NCBI GenBank assembly: GCA_937138475.1
Contig: CAKZPD010000017.1
Location: forward strand, 53,048 to 117,047
From: an uncultured Sulfitobacter sp.
Lineage (GTDB): Bacteria > Pseudomonadota > Alphaproteobacteria > Rhodobacterales > Rhodobacteraceae
Length of the DNA: 64,000 nucleotides
Reading direction: 5' to 3'
Shown piece by piece: positions 44,964 to 55,741 of this stretch. Position 1 is the first letter of the stretch. Every line of letters starts with the position of its first letter. Below the pieces are notes generated by a model. The model saw nothing but the letters and a program-made list of their open reading frames with translations. It ran no database searches and was not told where the DNA came from. Position numbers and translations under genes: made by a program.

Positions 44964-45051
44964 ACGAACCAATCACGAACTGGCTTCCTCTGCGCGACAT
45001 GCGCCCCCTAATTTGATCCCAAAGCCAGCAAACAACGAGGAACGTCCTTCG

Positions 45052-46266
45052 ATGACGACACTCACCGACGCCCCTGAGGGGCAGTTCCGCCTCTCCATGC
45101 TGCTGAGCGACACGCGTTACCGTTCGCTGACACTGCAGGCTATTGCCGCGATTGCTTTGGCGCTCGCTATTTTCTATTTGGGAAATAACGTCGCCAAGAA
45201 CCTTGCCGCGCTTGGGTTGAACATCAATTTCGAATTTCTCGGCGCTCCGGCCGGATATGACATCAACCAGCGTTTGATCGAATACACCAGTCAGTCCTCT
45301 AATTTCCGGGCGGCGCTGGTTGGGATTCTTAATACTTTGCTGGTGGCATTCCTGGCCTGCACGATGGCGACCATCATCGGCGTATTGGCCGGGGTTCTGC
45401 GTCTGTCGAACAACTGGCTCGTGCGCAAGCTGATGTCATTTTACGTGGAGATATTCCGCAATATCCCCGTGTTGATCTGGATCATCATCATTTTCACCAT
45501 CATGACAGCTGTTCTGCCGGGGCCGCGTGCCTTCCGCGGGGATGATGCGACATCAAGCATGCTGTTCGACGCCATCGCCTTTACCAACCGGGGCATATAC
45601 ATCCCGGCGCCGGTCTGGGGGGCAGGGTCGCTGGTGGTTGTGCTGACCTTTGTGCTTTCGGTCATCGGGGTCTTTGCTTATCGCCGTTATGCGACGAAGC
45701 TGCTCTATGATACCGGGCGTTTGCTGCCAATGATGTGGCCCAGCATTGCGATTTTCTTTGTTCCAACGCTGCTGGTTTTCTTTGTGATGGGGATGCCGAT
45801 CGGGTTGGAATATCCTGAGCTCAAGGGCTTTAATTTCAAGGGCGGCATCAAAATTGGCGGGCCATTGATCGCCATCTGGTTCGCCCTGTCCATCTATACC
45901 GCTGCGTTCATCGCCGAAAACGTGCGCGCAGGTATTCAGGCGGTTTCCAAGGGGCAGACCGAGGCGGCAGCCGCGCTTGGCCTGCGTTCGGGCCGGATCA
46001 TGAGCCTGGTGGTGCTGCCGCAGGCGTTGCGGGTGATCATTCCGCCGCTGATCTCGAATTACCTGAACATCACCAAGAATTCGTCACTGGCGATCTTGGT
46101 TGGCTATGCGGATGTGACGGCCACTTTGGGCGGGATCACCCTTAATCAGACCGGCCGTGCCATCGAATGCGTGCTGCTGCTGATGCTGTTTTACCTTGTG
46201 ATATCCTTGTCCATTTCCGCAGTCATCAACGTCTATAACAACGCCATCAAGTTAAAGGAGCGTTGA
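45052..46266 (+). CDS. aapQ: Amino acid ABC transporter permease (AapQ/BztB)
   Basis: A 404-residue inner-membrane permease, much larger than HisQ-type permeases as is usual for AapQ. An N-terminal helix is near 30-45, a cluster of helices lies between 90 and 280, and the EAA loop EAAAALGLRSGRIMSLVVLPQALRVIIPP is near 315-340. ATG 45052 has a GAGGAACG site and is preferred over Met 45013. Confidence 0.94.
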   Translation: MTTLTDAPEGQFRLSMLLSDTRYRSLTLQAIAAIALALAIFYLGNNVAKNLAALGLNINFEFLGAPAGYDINQRLIEYTSQSSNFRAALVGILNTLLVAFLACTMATIIGVLAGVLRLSNNWLVRKLMSFYVEIFRNIPVLIWIIIIFTIMTAVLPGPRAFRGDDATSSMLFDAIAFTNRGIYIPAPVWGAGSLVVVLTFVLSVIGVFAYRRYATKLLYDTGRLLPMMWPSIAIFFVPTLLVFFVMGMPIGLEYPELKGFNFKGGIKIGGPLIAIWFALSIYTAAFIAENVRAGIQAVSKGQTEAAAALGLRSGRIMSLVVLPQALRVIIPPLISNYLNITKNSSLAILVGYADVTATLGGITLNQTGRAIECVLLLMLFYLVISLSISAVINVYNNAIKLKER

Positions 46267-46269
46267 GCC

Positions 46270-47568
46270 ATGTCAGATCAATCGACCAACTCTATCGCTT
46301 TTGTCCGCACCCAAGAGGTGCCATCCATGCCGCCGCCCTATACGGCCGCAGGGCCGATCAGGTGGATGCGTGAAAACCTGTTCGCCACCCCTTTGAATGG
46401 CCTGCTGACGCTTGTGGCGCTGTATTTCATTTATGCAATCCTCAGCGGCACCCTGCCTTGGATTGCGAACGGGATATGGGATTCCCCCAGCCTGGCCGCC
46501 TGCCGTGACATGCTTGATGGCGCGTCGGGGGCCTGTTTTGCGGTGCTTACCGAACGCTGGCATCAGCTGTTGTTCGGGTTCACTTATCCGTCAGATATCT
46601 ACTGGCGTCCGACCTTGGCGTTTGTGCTGTTTTTCTTTGCGGCGGCCCCGGTGCTGTTCTTTGATCTGCCGCGCAAGCTGCTGGTGTTTACGGGGCTTTT
46701 CCCGTTTATCGCCTTTTACCTGATCTGGGGCGGGTCGGTGTTTACGCCGCTTCTGGCGCTGGTGGGTGTGCTGGCCGGCTATTTTGTCTATGCGCGCTAT
46801 GTGGCCAGCAACTTTGCCGTGGGGTTCCTGGGTGGGATCATAAGCGCGGCGCTGGTGTGGTGGCTTGGCGGGTTTGTCATTCCCGAACATGAAATCACCG
46901 AAGGCGCGATGCGCTCGGTTCCAAGCCGGGATCTGGGTGGTTTCATGCTGAACATGATGTTGGGTGTGACCTGTGTGTCGTTGTCTTTGCCGATTGGCAT
47001 CGCGCTGGCACTGGGCCGTCAGTCGGACATGCCGTTCATCAAATACATATGCGTCGTGTTTATCGAATTCGTCCGGGGGGTGCCTCTTATTACCTTGCTG
47101 TTCGTGGCAAGCGTGATGCTGTCATATTTCTTCCCGCCCGGATCCGGTGTGGATCTGTTCATCCGCGTGGTGATCATGATCACCTTGTTCGCGTCGGCCT
47201 ATATCGCCGAGGTGATCCGGGGTGGTCTGGCTGCCTTGCCCAAGGGGCAATATGAGGCGGCGGATTCGCTGGGGCTGGATTATGCGCAAAGCATGCGCCT
47301 GATCATTCTGCCCCAAGCCTTGAAAATCTCGATACCTGGTATCGTGAACGTGTCGGTGGGGCTGTTCAAGGACACCACGCTGGTCTCGGTTATCTCGATG
47401 TTCGATCTGGTCGGTATGATCCGTGGCCCGATCCTGGCTTCGACAGAATGGAACGGGGTCTATTGGGAGCTGTTCGGCTTTGCCGCGCTGCTGTTCTTTG
47501 TCACCTGTTATGGCATTTCACAATATTCGCAGTGGCTGGAACGCCGTCTTGCGACTGATCATCGTTAA
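46270..47568 (+). CDS. aapM: Amino acid ABC transporter permease (AapM/BztC)
   Basis: A 432-residue permease. About eight hydrophobic helices are seen; the EAA loop [30 protein letters not shown] is near 330-360. A short Pro-rich cytoplasmic N-terminus precedes [18 protein letters not shown], typical of AapM. The start has an AAAGGAG site 3 nt after aapQ. Confidence 0.94.
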   Translation: MSDQSTNSIAFVRTQEVPSMPPPYTAAGPIRWMRENLFATPLNGLLTLVALYFIYAILSGTLPWIANGIWDSPSLAACRDMLDGASGACFAVLTERWHQLLFGFTYPSDIYWRPTLAFVLFFFAAAPVLFFDLPRKLLVFTGLFPFIAFYLIWGGSVFTPLLALVGVLAGYFVYARYVASNFAVGFLGGIISAALVWWLGGFVIPEHEITEGAMRSVPSRDLGGFMLNMMLGVTCVSLSLPIGIALALGRQSDMPFIKYICVVFIEFVRGVPLITLLFVASVMLSYFFPPGSGVDLFIRVVIMITLFASAYIAEVIRGGLAALPKGQYEAADSLGLDYAQSMRLIILPQALKISIPGIVNVSVGLFKDTTLVSVISMFDLVGMIRGPILASTEWNGVYWELFGFAALLFFVTCYGISQYSQWLERRLATDHR

Positions 47569-47579
47569 GGAGGCCAATC

Positions 47580-48350
47580 ATGGCTGAACAAGCAACCAAA
47601 ACGCCCGTCTCGGATGAGATCGCGATCACCATTGAAAAGATGAACAAATGGTATGGGGCGTTCCATGTGCTGCGCGACATCGATTTGACCGTAAACCGGG
47701 GCGAGCGCATCGTGATTTGCGGGCCTTCCGGCTCTGGTAAATCGACGCTCATTCGCTGCATCAATGCGCTCGAAGAGCATCAGCAGGGCAAGATCGAAGT
47801 TGACGGGACATTGTTGTCCTCTGATCTCAAGAACATCGACAAAATCCGGTCTGAGGTGGGCATGTGCTTTCAGCACTTTAACCTGTTCCCGCATCTGACC
47901 ATTTTGGAAAACTGCACGCTGGCACCGATCTGGGTTCGCAAGACCCCCAAGAAAGAAGCCGAAGAAACGGCGATGCATTTCCTTGAAAAGGTGAAAATCC
48001 CCGAGCAGGCTGACAAATACCCCGGTCAGTTGTCAGGTGGTCAGCAGCAGCGTGTGGCGATCGCCCGGTCCTTGTGCATGCGTCCGCGCATCATGCTGTT
48101 CGATGAACCGACTTCGGCTCTTGATCCTGAGATGATCAAAGAAGTGTTGGATACCATGGTTGAACTTGCCGAAGAGGGCATGACCATGCTGTGTGTGACC
48201 CATGAAATGGGCTTTGCCCGTCAGGTTGCGGATCGCGTCATCTTTATGGACGAGGGCCAGATCGTTGAGCAAAACGAACCCGAGGCGTTCTTTAACAACC
48301 CGCAATCCCCGCGCACGCAGCTGTTCTTGAGCCAGATCTTGGGGCACTAA
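47580..48350 (+). CDS. aapP: Amino acid ABC transporter ATPase (AapP/BztD)
   Basis: A 256-residue ATPase with Walker A GPSGSGKS near 52-59, Q-loop [15 protein letters not shown], signature [15 protein letters not shown] and Walker [15 protein letters not shown]. The ribosome site is a full TAAGGAGG. It is the last gene of the importer operon and is followed by a terminator shared with a convergent gene. Confidence 0.96.
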   Translation: MAEQATKTPVSDEIAITIEKMNKWYGAFHVLRDIDLTVNRGERIVICGPSGSGKSTLIRCINALEEHQQGKIEVDGTLLSSDLKNIDKIRSEVGMCFQHFNLFPHLTILENCTLAPIWVRKTPKKEAEETAMHFLEKVKIPEQADKYPGQLSGGQQQRVAIARSLCMRPRIMLFDEPTSALDPEMIKEVLDTMVELAEEGMTMLCVTHEMGFARQVADRVIFMDEGQIVEQNEPEAFFNNPQSPRTQLFLSQILGH

Positions 48351-48400
48351 AACATTTCGGGATTAACGTTGGACGCGTGAACGCGGCAGCGATAATGACC

Positions 48401-48432
48401 AAGGGCGGGATGATCTCCCGCCCTTTTATTTT
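48401..48432. terminator. Terminator between convergent aapP and ferredoxin genes
   Basis: Ten-bp perfect arms AAGGGCGGGA and TCCCGCCCTT with a TGATC loop, then a T-rich tail on the + strand. The right side abuts the ferredoxin stop, so it is mainly a + strand terminator for the aap operon. Confidence 0.85.
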
Positions 48433-49064
48433 GCCTGAACAAAACGGCCCAGGTGATAGGCTGATTGTTCCTTGTGGCGGCCAAACCCCGCCCCGGCAGG
48501 GCAGGCGCGCCGTGCAAGGCATCCCCCGTCGAGGCATTCACTGCCGGCCGGCGTTGCCAGATATGCGCGGCATTTGGGCACGTCATAGGCGCCGTCCTGA
48601 AAGGCCCCAACCGGGCAGGATGACAGGCAGGGCCGCTCACAGCCTGTGCAGGGGGATGGTGGCGGCGCGGGGCAGATGATTTGACCCGCAAGCTCAATCG
48701 CGCCGCGAAAGGACACAAACAACCCGGCCTTGCCATGCACCAGCAGACGGGCAGGGGATACATGCGCCGCCCCACTGTCCAGCGCCCATTGATAGAACGG
48801 ATGGTAGGGCGGGCCGGTAAACGGAAAATAGGCCGTGCCATTCAGGCTGTTGGCCCAATCGGTGATGACCCGTTCAGACCAGGCATCCACAGGGTGCGCG
48901 GCCCGCTGCTGCCACTCAGGGCTTTGGGTGAAGGCGGGCCAGAAATGCGGCTCATCCGGACCCAAAAGCAGCAAGGTGCTTTGGGTTTCAGGGCTGAAAA
49001 TACCGCCCAGAACAGTCAGCAGCCGCGCCCGTGCCTGTGCTGACAGGGCGTCAAACGTCGGCAC
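48426..49064 (-). CDS. 4Fe-4S ferredoxin-type protein
   Basis: A 212-residue protein of unknown role with a cysteine motif CTGCERPCLSSCP (C-x2-C-x3-C-x3-CP) near the C-terminal third, which fits one 4Fe-4S cluster; more Cys follow in PKCRAYL, ECLDGGCLARRACP. The N-terminal half (LLLLGPDEPHFWPAFTQSPEW, SERVITDWANSL) has no motif I can place. The start is taken as GTG 49064, 1 nt after the argB stop; ATG 49097 (11 codons longer, overlapping argB) is the alternative. It resembles an iron-sulfur protein often found near argB/yihA in Rhodobacterales. Confidence 0.75.
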   Translation of the reverse strand: MPTFDALSAQARARLLTVLGGIFSPETQSTLLLLGPDEPHFWPAFTQSPEWQQRAAHPVDAWSERVITDWANSLNGTAYFPFTGPPYHPFYQWALDSGAAHVSPARLLVHGKAGLFVSFRGAIELAGQIICPAPPPSPCTGCERPCLSSCPVGAFQDGAYDVPKCRAYLATPAGSECLDGGCLARRACPAGAGFGRHKEQSAYHLGRFVQAK

Positions 49065-49065
49065 A

Positions 49066-49929
49066 TCAGCCAAGGCGGATGATGCTGCCGGCGCCATGTT
49101 CGGTAAACAGCTCAAGCAGGCAGGCATTGGGCGCGCGGCCATCCAGGATGACAGCCGCCCGGACACCATTTTCGATCGCTTGCAACGCGGTTTCCGTTTT
49201 GGGGATCATTCCCCCTGCAATGACACCGTCTGCCGTCAGGCTGCGGATTTGCGCCGCTGTCAGCTCTGTCAGGACTTCGCCCTGCGCATTTTTGACCCCT
49301 GATACATCGGTCAGCAACAACAGACGGTCGGCCCGCAGAGCTGCTGCAATCGCGCCCGCTGCGGTATCGCCATTGATGTTAAAGGTTTCGCCGTCCCGCC
49401 CCGCGCCCAAGGGGGCAATCACCGGGATGATGTTCTTTTCGCCAAGGTCGGTCAAAAGGCCGGGGTTGACCTGATCGGGGGTGCCAACAAAGCCAAGGGT
49501 CGCATCCGTTTGCAAGCAGGTGATCAGGCTGGCGTCCTTGCCAGACAGGCCCACGGCCCGTCCACCCTGGCGGTTGATTGCCTGAACAATCCGTTTGTTG
49601 ACCAAACCGCTTAGAACCATTTCGACCACTTCCATGGTGGCGGCATCGGTCACGCGTTTGCCATTCACGAATTCGGATTTGATATCCAGACGCTCCAGCA
49701 TGGCATTGATCATCGGGCCGCCGCCATGAACGATCACCGGGTTGACCCCCACCTGGCGCATCAGCACCACGTCGCGGGCGAATTCGTCCATTGCGTCGTC
49801 ACTGCCCATGGCATGCCCGCCCAGCTTGATGACGACGGTCGCACCGGCATAGCGCTGCAAATACGGCAACGCCTGGTTCAAAGTGCGGGCGGTGGCGATC
49901 CAATCACGGTTCATATCCTGAGTTTTCAT
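49066..49929 (-). CDS. argB: Acetylglutamate kinase
   Basis: ArgB phosphorylates N-acetylglutamate in arginine synthesis. It has 287 residues. The [11 protein letters not shown] motif near 31-41, [38 protein letters not shown] and [11 protein letters not shown] are all in order. The start at 49929 ([12 protein letters not shown]) is preferred because it matches the family N-terminus; a Met 5 codons later is also possible. It is 28 nt after yihA on the same strand. Confidence 0.96.
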   Translation of the reverse strand: MKTQDMNRDWIATARTLNQALPYLQRYAGATVVIKLGGHAMGSDDAMDEFARDVVLMRQVGVNPVIVHGGGPMINAMLERLDIKSEFVNGKRVTDAATMEVVEMVLSGLVNKRIVQAINRQGGRAVGLSGKDASLITCLQTDATLGFVGTPDQVNPGLLTDLGEKNIIPVIAPLGAGRDGETFNINGDTAAGAIAAALRADRLLLLTDVSGVKNAQGEVLTELTAAQIRSLTADGVIAGGMIPKTETALQAIENGVRAAVILDGRAPNACLLELFTEHGAGSIIRLG

Positions 49930-49957
49930 CTTCTGGCCAGAGTTGTTGAGGGCAGGG

Positions 49958-50611
49958 TTATTCGAGGGTGGCAATCACGGCGCGCAGGGTGGGAATGCCC
50001 CAGCCCTTTTCGCTTGAGGTCACGATAATTTCCGGAAAGGCCGCCGGGTGTTTGGACAGGGCGCCGCGCACTTGCTCAAGAATTTTGGCGCGCTCGGCTT
50101 CTTTGACCTTGTCGGCCTTGGTCAAGACCACCTGAAAAGTAACCGCAGCGCTATCCAGCAGGCTAAGGATCTCGGCGTCGACGGATTTGACGCCGTGGCG
50201 TGCGTCAATCAGCACAAACGCCCGGCGCAAGGTTTGCCGCCCCGACAGATATTGCTTGAGCAGGCGCTGCCATTTTTCCACAACTGGTACGGGGGCATTG
50301 GCAAACCCATAGCCGGGCAAATCGACCAGGTAATGTGCATCGCCCGCAGTGAAATAGTTGATTTCCTGGGTGCGGCCGGGGGTGTTGGACGCCCGCGCCA
50401 AGCCTTTGCGCCCGGTCAGCGCATTGATCAAGGATGATTTCCCGACATTTGAGCGCCCGGCAAAGCATACCTCGAGCCGGTCTGCCTCGGGCAAGCCGGA
50501 CATGGCGACCACACCTTTGACAAAATCGGTTTCGCCGGCAAAAAGCAGGCGCCCCTGTTCCTGGGTCTGTGGATCCGGTTCAGCGGCGATGGGGAAGGGC
50601 AGGTGCATCAT
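49958..50611 (-). CDS. engB: Ribosome biogenesis GTPase YihA/YsxC (EngB)
   Basis: This small GTPase is needed for 50S subunit maturation and, in many bacteria, for division. It has 217 residues. G1 [10 protein letters not shown]3 DLPGYGFA, G4 TKAD and the switch TPGRTQEIN are all present. The start at 50611 has a GGAAAG site; the frame stays open through most of the MOSC gene but those residues are not family-like. It overlaps the MOSC gene by 4 nt. Confidence 0.95.
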   Translation of the reverse strand: MMHLPFPIAAEPDPQTQEQGRLLFAGETDFVKGVVAMSGLPEADRLEVCFAGRSNVGKSSLINALTGRKGLARASNTPGRTQEINYFTAGDAHYLVDLPGYGFANAPVPVVEKWQRLLKQYLSGRQTLRRAFVLIDARHGVKSVDAEILSLLDSAAVTFQVVLTKADKVKEAERAKILEQVRGALSKHPAAFPEIIVTSSEKGWGIPTLRAVIATLE

Positions 50612-51351
50612 AGTCTTTCCAATGTATCGCCAAGTGCGATGTGACCGCTTGTGATTACTTCGGCCCGCACGCCAAAGTCGTGATGTCCAAAATGCGCCAA
50701 TGCGCCCAGGGTGTCCAGATCGCGTTGTCCGGTGGCGGGGTTGGCAGCCGTGGCAAGGCAACGTTCGGTGTTTTCACGCACCCGCAAAACGGCATTGCCG
50801 ATTTTAACCTTTTGGCCGATCCAATCGCGTTCTTCCCATGCGGCACCCCCGTCAAACCAGATGTTGGCCCGCCAGCGCTTGATCGACAGATCTTGGCCGA
50901 TTTGCGCTTCTACGGTGCGATGCGATTGCATGTTGCACAGCGTGACAGAGGGAAAATCGCTGTCGGTAAAGCCCCGGTCGCCGGGCAGGCGCAAGATGCG
51001 ATTGGGCAGGGCGCGATCCTTGGGGACCAGGGGCATCACCCATTCGATCAGCTGGGCCGCCTGAGTGTCCGGATCAAAGCAAAGCTCGGGGCGATCGGGG
51101 TGCCGCAAGGTCAGGCGCTGGGTGGCCGTATCCAACGTGGCCTCGATGGCCATCAAACCCGGTGCTTTTGATCCGATGCTAAAGTTCCGGCAGCCGACCC
51201 AGCTTTGGCCATCAGCGGCTGAATGGTCATGCGCCACCGCCCAGACCCGATCCCAGGCGATGGTCTTTCCTTTGATCAGATCAATATTGCTTAACGCTTC
51301 GCGCCCATGACTTTTGAGCGGATAACGAAACAGCCCTTTGATCTGCCTCAT
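50608..51351 (-). CDS. MOSC domain protein
   Basis: A 247-residue protein with a MOSC N-terminal-like beta-barrel region and a MOSC domain. MOSC proteins carry or transfer sulfur on or near the molybdenum cofactor. The key Cys is in ERCLATAANPATGQRD near 200; SVTLCNMQSHRTVEAQIG and RFRANIWFDG-type segments (here RWRANIWFDG) match the family. It overlaps yidC and yihA by 4 nt each, so it is translated from the yidC-engB operon. Confidence 0.9.
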   Translation of the reverse strand: MRQIKGLFRYPLKSHGREALSNIDLIKGKTIAWDRVWAVAHDHSAADGQSWVGCRNFSIGSKAPGLMAIEATLDTATQRLTLRHPDRPELCFDPDTQAAQLIEWVMPLVPKDRALPNRILRLPGDRGFTDSDFPSVTLCNMQSHRTVEAQIGQDLSIKRWRANIWFDGGAAWEERDWIGQKVKIGNAVLRVRENTERCLATAANPATGQRDLDTLGALAHFGHHDFGVRAEVITSGHIALGDTLERL

Positions 51352-53147
51352 TCCGGGTCGGATTTGGCCTTGCGCGCAAAGCCACCTTTGATGTTGCCAA
51401 ACACGTCGGGTTTATATCCCTGACTGCGCATGATCAGATATTGCTGGGTAAAGGTAATGGTGTTGTTCGCGATCCAATAGACCACCAGACCGCTGGCAAA
51501 CCCACCCAGCATGAACATAAAGACCCATGGCATCCAGGCAAAGATCATCTGTTGCGTCGGATCCGAAGGGGCGGGGTTCAGCTTTTGCTGAAGCCACATC
51601 GAAATCCCCAGCAGCAGCGGCAGAATGCCGATAAAGATCAGGGCAAGGACCGACCCGGCCTCGGGGGCGCCAAAGGGCAGCAGGCCAAACAGGTTAAAGA
51701 GCGATGTCGGGTCCGGCGCGCTCAGGTCTTGGAAGGGGCCAAAGAACGGCGCGTGGCGCAGTTCGATCGTGACGAAAATCACCTTATAGAGCGAAAAGAA
51801 AATCGGAATTTGCAGCAAGATGGGCAGGCAGCCCGCCGCGGGGTTCACTTTTTCCTTTTTGTATAGCTCCATCATGCCTTGTTGAAGCTTTTGCCGATCA
51901 TCGCCGGCGCTGGCCTTGAGCTTTTCCATCTGTGGCTGGAGCTCTTTCATTTTGGCCATCGACACATAGGATTTATACGCCAATGGAAACAGCGCGGCCT
52001 TGATGATCAGCGTCAGGCTGATGATCGAAATGCCCATGTTGCCAATCAGCTTGTTCAGCTCGTGCAGCAGCCAGAAGATTGGCTTGGTCAGGAAAAAGAA
52101 CCAGCCCCAGTCGATGCTGTCGACAAAACGGTCCACACCGGTGGCTTGGTATTCGCGGATGGTTTCCCATTCCTTGGCGCCGGCAAACAGCTTGGAAGAT
52201 TGCGTGATGGTGGTGCCGGGCGCGACTGTTTGCGTCGGCATGACGGTTTCGGTCTGATAGATATCGCGCCGTTCGTCGTATTTTGATACGGCTTTGAAAG
52301 CGCTGCCGGGGGCAGGGATCAGCGTTGTCATCCAGAAATGGTCGGTGAAACCGATCCAGCCGTTTTGGTTGATCTTGCTGACTTCGGCGCGGGCGCCTTC
52401 GCTGTCGTTATAGTCGTAATCGGGCATATCAGACCAATCGGTTTCGGTCAGTTCGCCATCCGCCATGGCGACCACGCCTTCATGCAGAATAAAGAAATTC
52501 TTGCGGTCGCTTGGCTCACCGTGGTGGGCCAAAATGCCATAAGGTGCAAGGCTGACGCTGGCCGTGCCGGTGTTGGCAACCGATTGGGTAATTTCGAACA
52601 GATAATCGGCGTCGATGGCGATGGTGCGCGTAAAGGTCAGGCCGGCGCCGTTGTTCCAGGTCAAAACGATCGGGGTGGTTGGGGTCAGCTCGGGCGTATC
52701 CGAAGCCACCGACCAAAGGGTGTTGGGCCCCGGAACGGCGGCCGGGTCAAGCCCGGCGCCGGCGGCCCAGCCATGCAGGGCGTAATAGGCGTTTGGCGTG
52801 CCAACGGGCGACAACATGGTGACAATGGGCGCGCCCGGCGTCAGGCTTTCACGATAGTCATTCAACGACAGGTCATCAATCCGCCCGCCCAAGAGCGAGA
52901 TGGACCCCGTCAGGCGATCGGTCTTGATGGCGATGCGCGGGGCATCTTGGGCCGTATCTTGATTGCTCGCGACTTGTGCGGTGTTTTGCGTGGCAGCCGC
53001 CGTCGGCGCGATGATGTTTTCTTGCACCGCGGGGGCCGGCTCGGCGATGTCCGTTTGCTCGGGCGGGGGAAACAAAAGGAACCATACGAGAATAACGAGA
53101 AAGCTGAGCGCCGTTGCAAGAAGGAGATTCTTGTTTTGATCGTCCAT
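51348..53147 (-). CDS. yidC: Membrane protein insertase YidC
   Basis: YidC inserts and folds inner-membrane proteins, alone or with SecYEG. It has 599 residues. Helix 1 (LLLATALSFLVILVWFLLFP, about 7-26) is followed by a Pro/Ala-rich segment, the large periplasmic beta domain (about 65-340) and the conserved core with five helices (from about 355), including KMKELQPQMEKLK, NPAAGCLPILLQIPIFFSLYKV and the late WIANNTITFTQQYLI. The start at 53147 (MDDQNKN) is chosen over four extra codons. Confidence 0.97.
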   Translation of the reverse strand: MDDQNKNLLLATALSFLVILVWFLLFPPPEQTDIAEPAPAVQENIIAPTAAATQNTAQVASNQDTAQDAPRIAIKTDRLTGSISLLGGRIDDLSLNDYRESLTPGAPIVTMLSPVGTPNAYYALHGWAAGAGLDPAAVPGPNTLWSVASDTPELTPTTPIVLTWNNGAGLTFTRTIAIDADYLFEITQSVANTGTASVSLAPYGILAHHGEPSDRKNFFILHEGVVAMADGELTETDWSDMPDYDYNDSEGARAEVSKINQNGWIGFTDHFWMTTLIPAPGSAFKAVSKYDERRDIYQTETVMPTQTVAPGTTITQSSKLFAGAKEWETIREYQATGVDRFVDSIDWGWFFFLTKPIFWLLHELNKLIGNMGISIISLTLIIKAALFPLAYKSYVSMAKMKELQPQMEKLKASAGDDRQKLQQGMMELYKKEKVNPAAGCLPILLQIPIFFSLYKVIFVTIELRHAPFFGPFQDLSAPDPTSLFNLFGLLPFGAPEAGSVLALIFIGILPLLLGISMWLQQKLNPAPSDPTQQMIFAWMPWVFMFMLGGFASGLVVYWIANNTITFTQQYLIMRSQGYKPDVFGNIKGGFARKAKSDPE

Positions 53148-53271
53148 AGGGACTGCCACCTGATGTCTGTGAGTTTAGCGTGGGTTCAACAGAGTGCAGC
53201 CCCAAAGGTCAAGCGGAATCGGCCCGCGTTGGCGATTTACCGCAGGAATGCGGGGTTTCATGGCGGTGATT

Positions 53272-54804
53272 TCAGCCGTTCCGAGCGATGCGCGGAATAT
53301 TTGCGATCTTGCTTTGGTGATCTTCGATCCACGGGACGGTTTGATCAAAGGGCATGGGCCGCGCGATGCCAAACCCCTGCACATGGTCACACCCCAGTTG
53401 CGCCAAAAGCGCGTGCTCGCCTGCGGTTTCAACCCCTTCGGCGACGGCCTCGATGCCCAAACGCTCTGCCATCAGCAAGATCGCGGCCACCATGCGTTGC
53501 TGTTCCGGGTCTTGATCCGATTTAATTACAAAGCTGCGGTCGATTTTGATCCGGTTAACCGCGTATTGCCGCAATGAGGTGATCGAGGTGCTTCCGGTGC
53601 CGAAATCATCCAGATCAACCGAACAGCCCATCTTGGTCAGCTTGTTGATGTTGATTGAAATAATATCCTCCGGCGCGCTTGAGGCGACGTTTTCAAGCAC
53701 CTCTATGGTCAAGCGTTCAGGGGTCAGATCGAACCGATCCAGCATCCACGCCAGCTTGTCAGCGATTTCCGGGTCTTGCAGTTCGCTGTGCGAGAAATTT
53801 ATGCCTATTTGCGGGATGTTCAGGCCGGCACGATCCCAGGTGGCCAGGGCATCGCAACTGTTGCACAGCATCAGTTCGGCCAGTTTTTCCTCAAGCCCTG
53901 CGGCTTCGATCAGGGGTAAAAACTCACCGGGTGGAATGATGCCCAAGGCGGGATGCTCCCAACGGGCAAGGGCTTCAAAGCCGCTGATCTGCCCGGTGTC
54001 GGTTGACAATTGTGGTTGGAACCACGCCCGGATCTGCCCGTCTGTCATGGCGCGGGGCAGTTCGGCGGTAAGGCTGTGGTTGCGCTGTTGCTGAGCGGTC
54101 ATTTCGGCGGTGAAGGCGCGGATCGTTGCGCTTCCGCCAGATTTCGCCGCCCTCAGCGCGGTTTGCGCGGCATCGCGCCATTCGGCAAAGCTGGGGCCGG
54201 GGGCGCGGCCTGCCTGGCAAAATCCGACCGACACTGTGGCAAAGATGGTCTGACCCTCTAGATCGATCGGGTGTTCGGCCGCGGCCTGGATGCGCCCGGC
54301 GAATTGCACACATAAAGCCAGATCGAAATGTTCCAGCGGCGCCAGGCAAAGGGAATACTGCCCGCCGGGCCGATCAAAAAGCAGGTCAATTTCACGCAAA
54401 AGGTCGCGAAGCCGCGCGGATGTCATCGCCCGCACCTGCACCGCCGTTGCCGCGCCATATTTTGTTTCGATATCTGCAAGGTTGTCGATCTCAACCTCGA
54501 AAAGGGCGGTATCCTTGGTGCGGTTTTGTCCTTCTTGAAGGTATTGCGCCGCAAGGCTTTCAAAGGCGCGCGCGCTTGTGCTTGGCGCATCTTGCCCGGT
54601 CGAAGATGCCACCATCGCCCGGGCGCCCTGGGTGCCCATGGCGACGATCAGGATCGGCATCGCGATTGCCATTGTGGCCAGCGCCGTCTCACCGCCCAGG
54701 GAATACAGGGTCCAAAATGCGGCCGGTAGCGCCGCGACAATCGCCGGCTTGGTCAGGAACGCCCGAAGAACGCGTTGCCCGTATTGTTGAAGTGAACCTG
54801 CCAT
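53272..54804 (-). CDS. Degenerate-GGDEF plus EAL domain protein (probable c-di-GMP phosphodiesterase)
   Basis: A 510-residue signalling protein. Two hydrophobic helices lie near 20-60. A GGDEF-like domain (about 95-225) has PGGQYSL where GGDEF should be, so cyclase activity is unlikely. The EAL domain (about 255-500) has GFEALARW with the EAL motif, INFSHSELQDPEI, LDDFGTGSTS and AEGVET, so c-di-GMP hydrolysis is plausible. The start at 54804 has a GGAAGGG site. It sits between yidC and ttcA, unrelated in function. Confidence 0.88.
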   Translation of the reverse strand: MAGSLQQYGQRVLRAFLTKPAIVAALPAAFWTLYSLGGETALATMAIAMPILIVAMGTQGARAMVASSTGQDAPSTSARAFESLAAQYLQEGQNRTKDTALFEVEIDNLADIETKYGAATAVQVRAMTSARLRDLLREIDLLFDRPGGQYSLCLAPLEHFDLALCVQFAGRIQAAAEHPIDLEGQTIFATVSVGFCQAGRAPGPSFAEWRDAAQTALRAAKSGGSATIRAFTAEMTAQQQRNHSLTAELPRAMTDGQIRAWFQPQLSTDTGQISGFEALARWEHPALGIIPPGEFLPLIEAAGLEEKLAELMLCNSCDALATWDRAGLNIPQIGINFSHSELQDPEIADKLAWMLDRFDLTPERLTIEVLENVASSAPEDIISININKLTKMGCSVDLDDFGTGSTSITSLRQYAVNRIKIDRSFVIKSDQDPEQQRMVAAILLMAERLGIEAVAEGVETAGEHALLAQLGCDHVQGFGIARPMPFDQTVPWIEDHQSKIANIPRIARNG

Positions 54805-54895
54805 CTGCACCCTTCCGACACCTGAATCCCCGGCACATTAGCCGCACCGGAATGAGCGCCAGGTTAACAACAGGCCGCAACAGCGAACCAAGTTG

Positions 54896-55732
54896 CTAAA
54901 CTTTGTCGGAATTTAGGCTAAGGCCCTGAAAATCAAACAGCTTTGGATCAAGCAAATGCGAGGGGCGGGCATTCATAAGGGCGCGGAACATGACGTTGCG
55001 CCGACCGGGGCTGTTGCGTTCCCAACCGTCGAGAATGGCCTTGACCTGTTGGCGCTGCAACCCATCCTGCGAGCCGCAAAGATCGCATGGAATAATTGGG
55101 TAATTCATTGCTTTGGCGAATTTCTCGCAGTCGTCCTCGCCGACATGGGCCAGGGGACGGAACACAAAAAGATCGCCCTCTTCATTGACCAGCTTGGGGG
55201 GCATGGTGGCCAAGCGCCCGCCGTGAAACAAGTTCATGAAAAACGTTTCAAGAATGTCGTCTCGGTGGTGGCCCAAGACGACGGCGCGGCAGCCCTCTTC
55301 GCGGGCAATTCGATACAAATGACCGCGCCGCAGCCGTGAACACAGCGCGCAAAACGTGCGCCCTGCGGGGATTTTATCCATGACGACCGAATAGGTGTCT
55401 TGATATTCGATCCGGTGTTCGACCCCCATGTCAGACAGAAACTTGGGCAAAACCGTCGCTGGAAATCCCGGCTGACCTTGATCCAGATTACAGGCCAAAA
55501 GGTCCACCGGCAGCAGGCCGCGCCACTTGAGTTCGTGCAAAATGGCCAACAGGGTATAGCTGTCTTTACCGCCTGACAAACACACCAGCCACCGATCGCC
55601 GGGGGTGATCATGCCATAGTGGTCAATCGCCTCGCGCACCAAGCGCACGATACGCTTTCGCAGCTTTTTGAATTCTGTGGTGCTTGGGGCGCCGTGAAAC
55701 AGCGGATGAATGTCTTGGGGGGTGTCCAGCAT
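54896..55732 (-). CDS. ttcA: tRNA 2-thiocytidine synthetase TtcA
   Basis: TtcA thiolates C32 of tRNAs in an ATP- and iron-sulfur-dependent reaction. It has 278 residues. The PP-loop SGGKDSYT is at 53-60. The CALC pair (Cys128, Cys131) and Cys219 in CDLCG (Cys216 nearby) fit the cluster-binding pattern. [17 protein letters not shown] and MPPKL are typical. tRNA-Arg(ACG) in this window has C at position 32 and is a plausible substrate. Start 55732. Confidence 0.94.
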   Translation of the reverse strand: MLDTPQDIHPLFHGAPSTTEFKKLRKRIVRLVREAIDHYGMITPGDRWLVCLSGGKDSYTLLAILHELKWRGLLPVDLLACNLDQGQPGFPATVLPKFLSDMGVEHRIEYQDTYSVVMDKIPAGRTFCALCSRLRRGHLYRIAREEGCRAVVLGHHRDDILETFFMNLFHGGRLATMPPKLVNEEGDLFVFRPLAHVGEDDCEKFAKAMNYPIIPCDLCGSQDGLQRQQVKAILDGWERNSPGRRNVMFRALMNARPSHLLDPKLFDFQGLSLNSDKV

Positions 55733-55741
55733 GGGGCGTCC

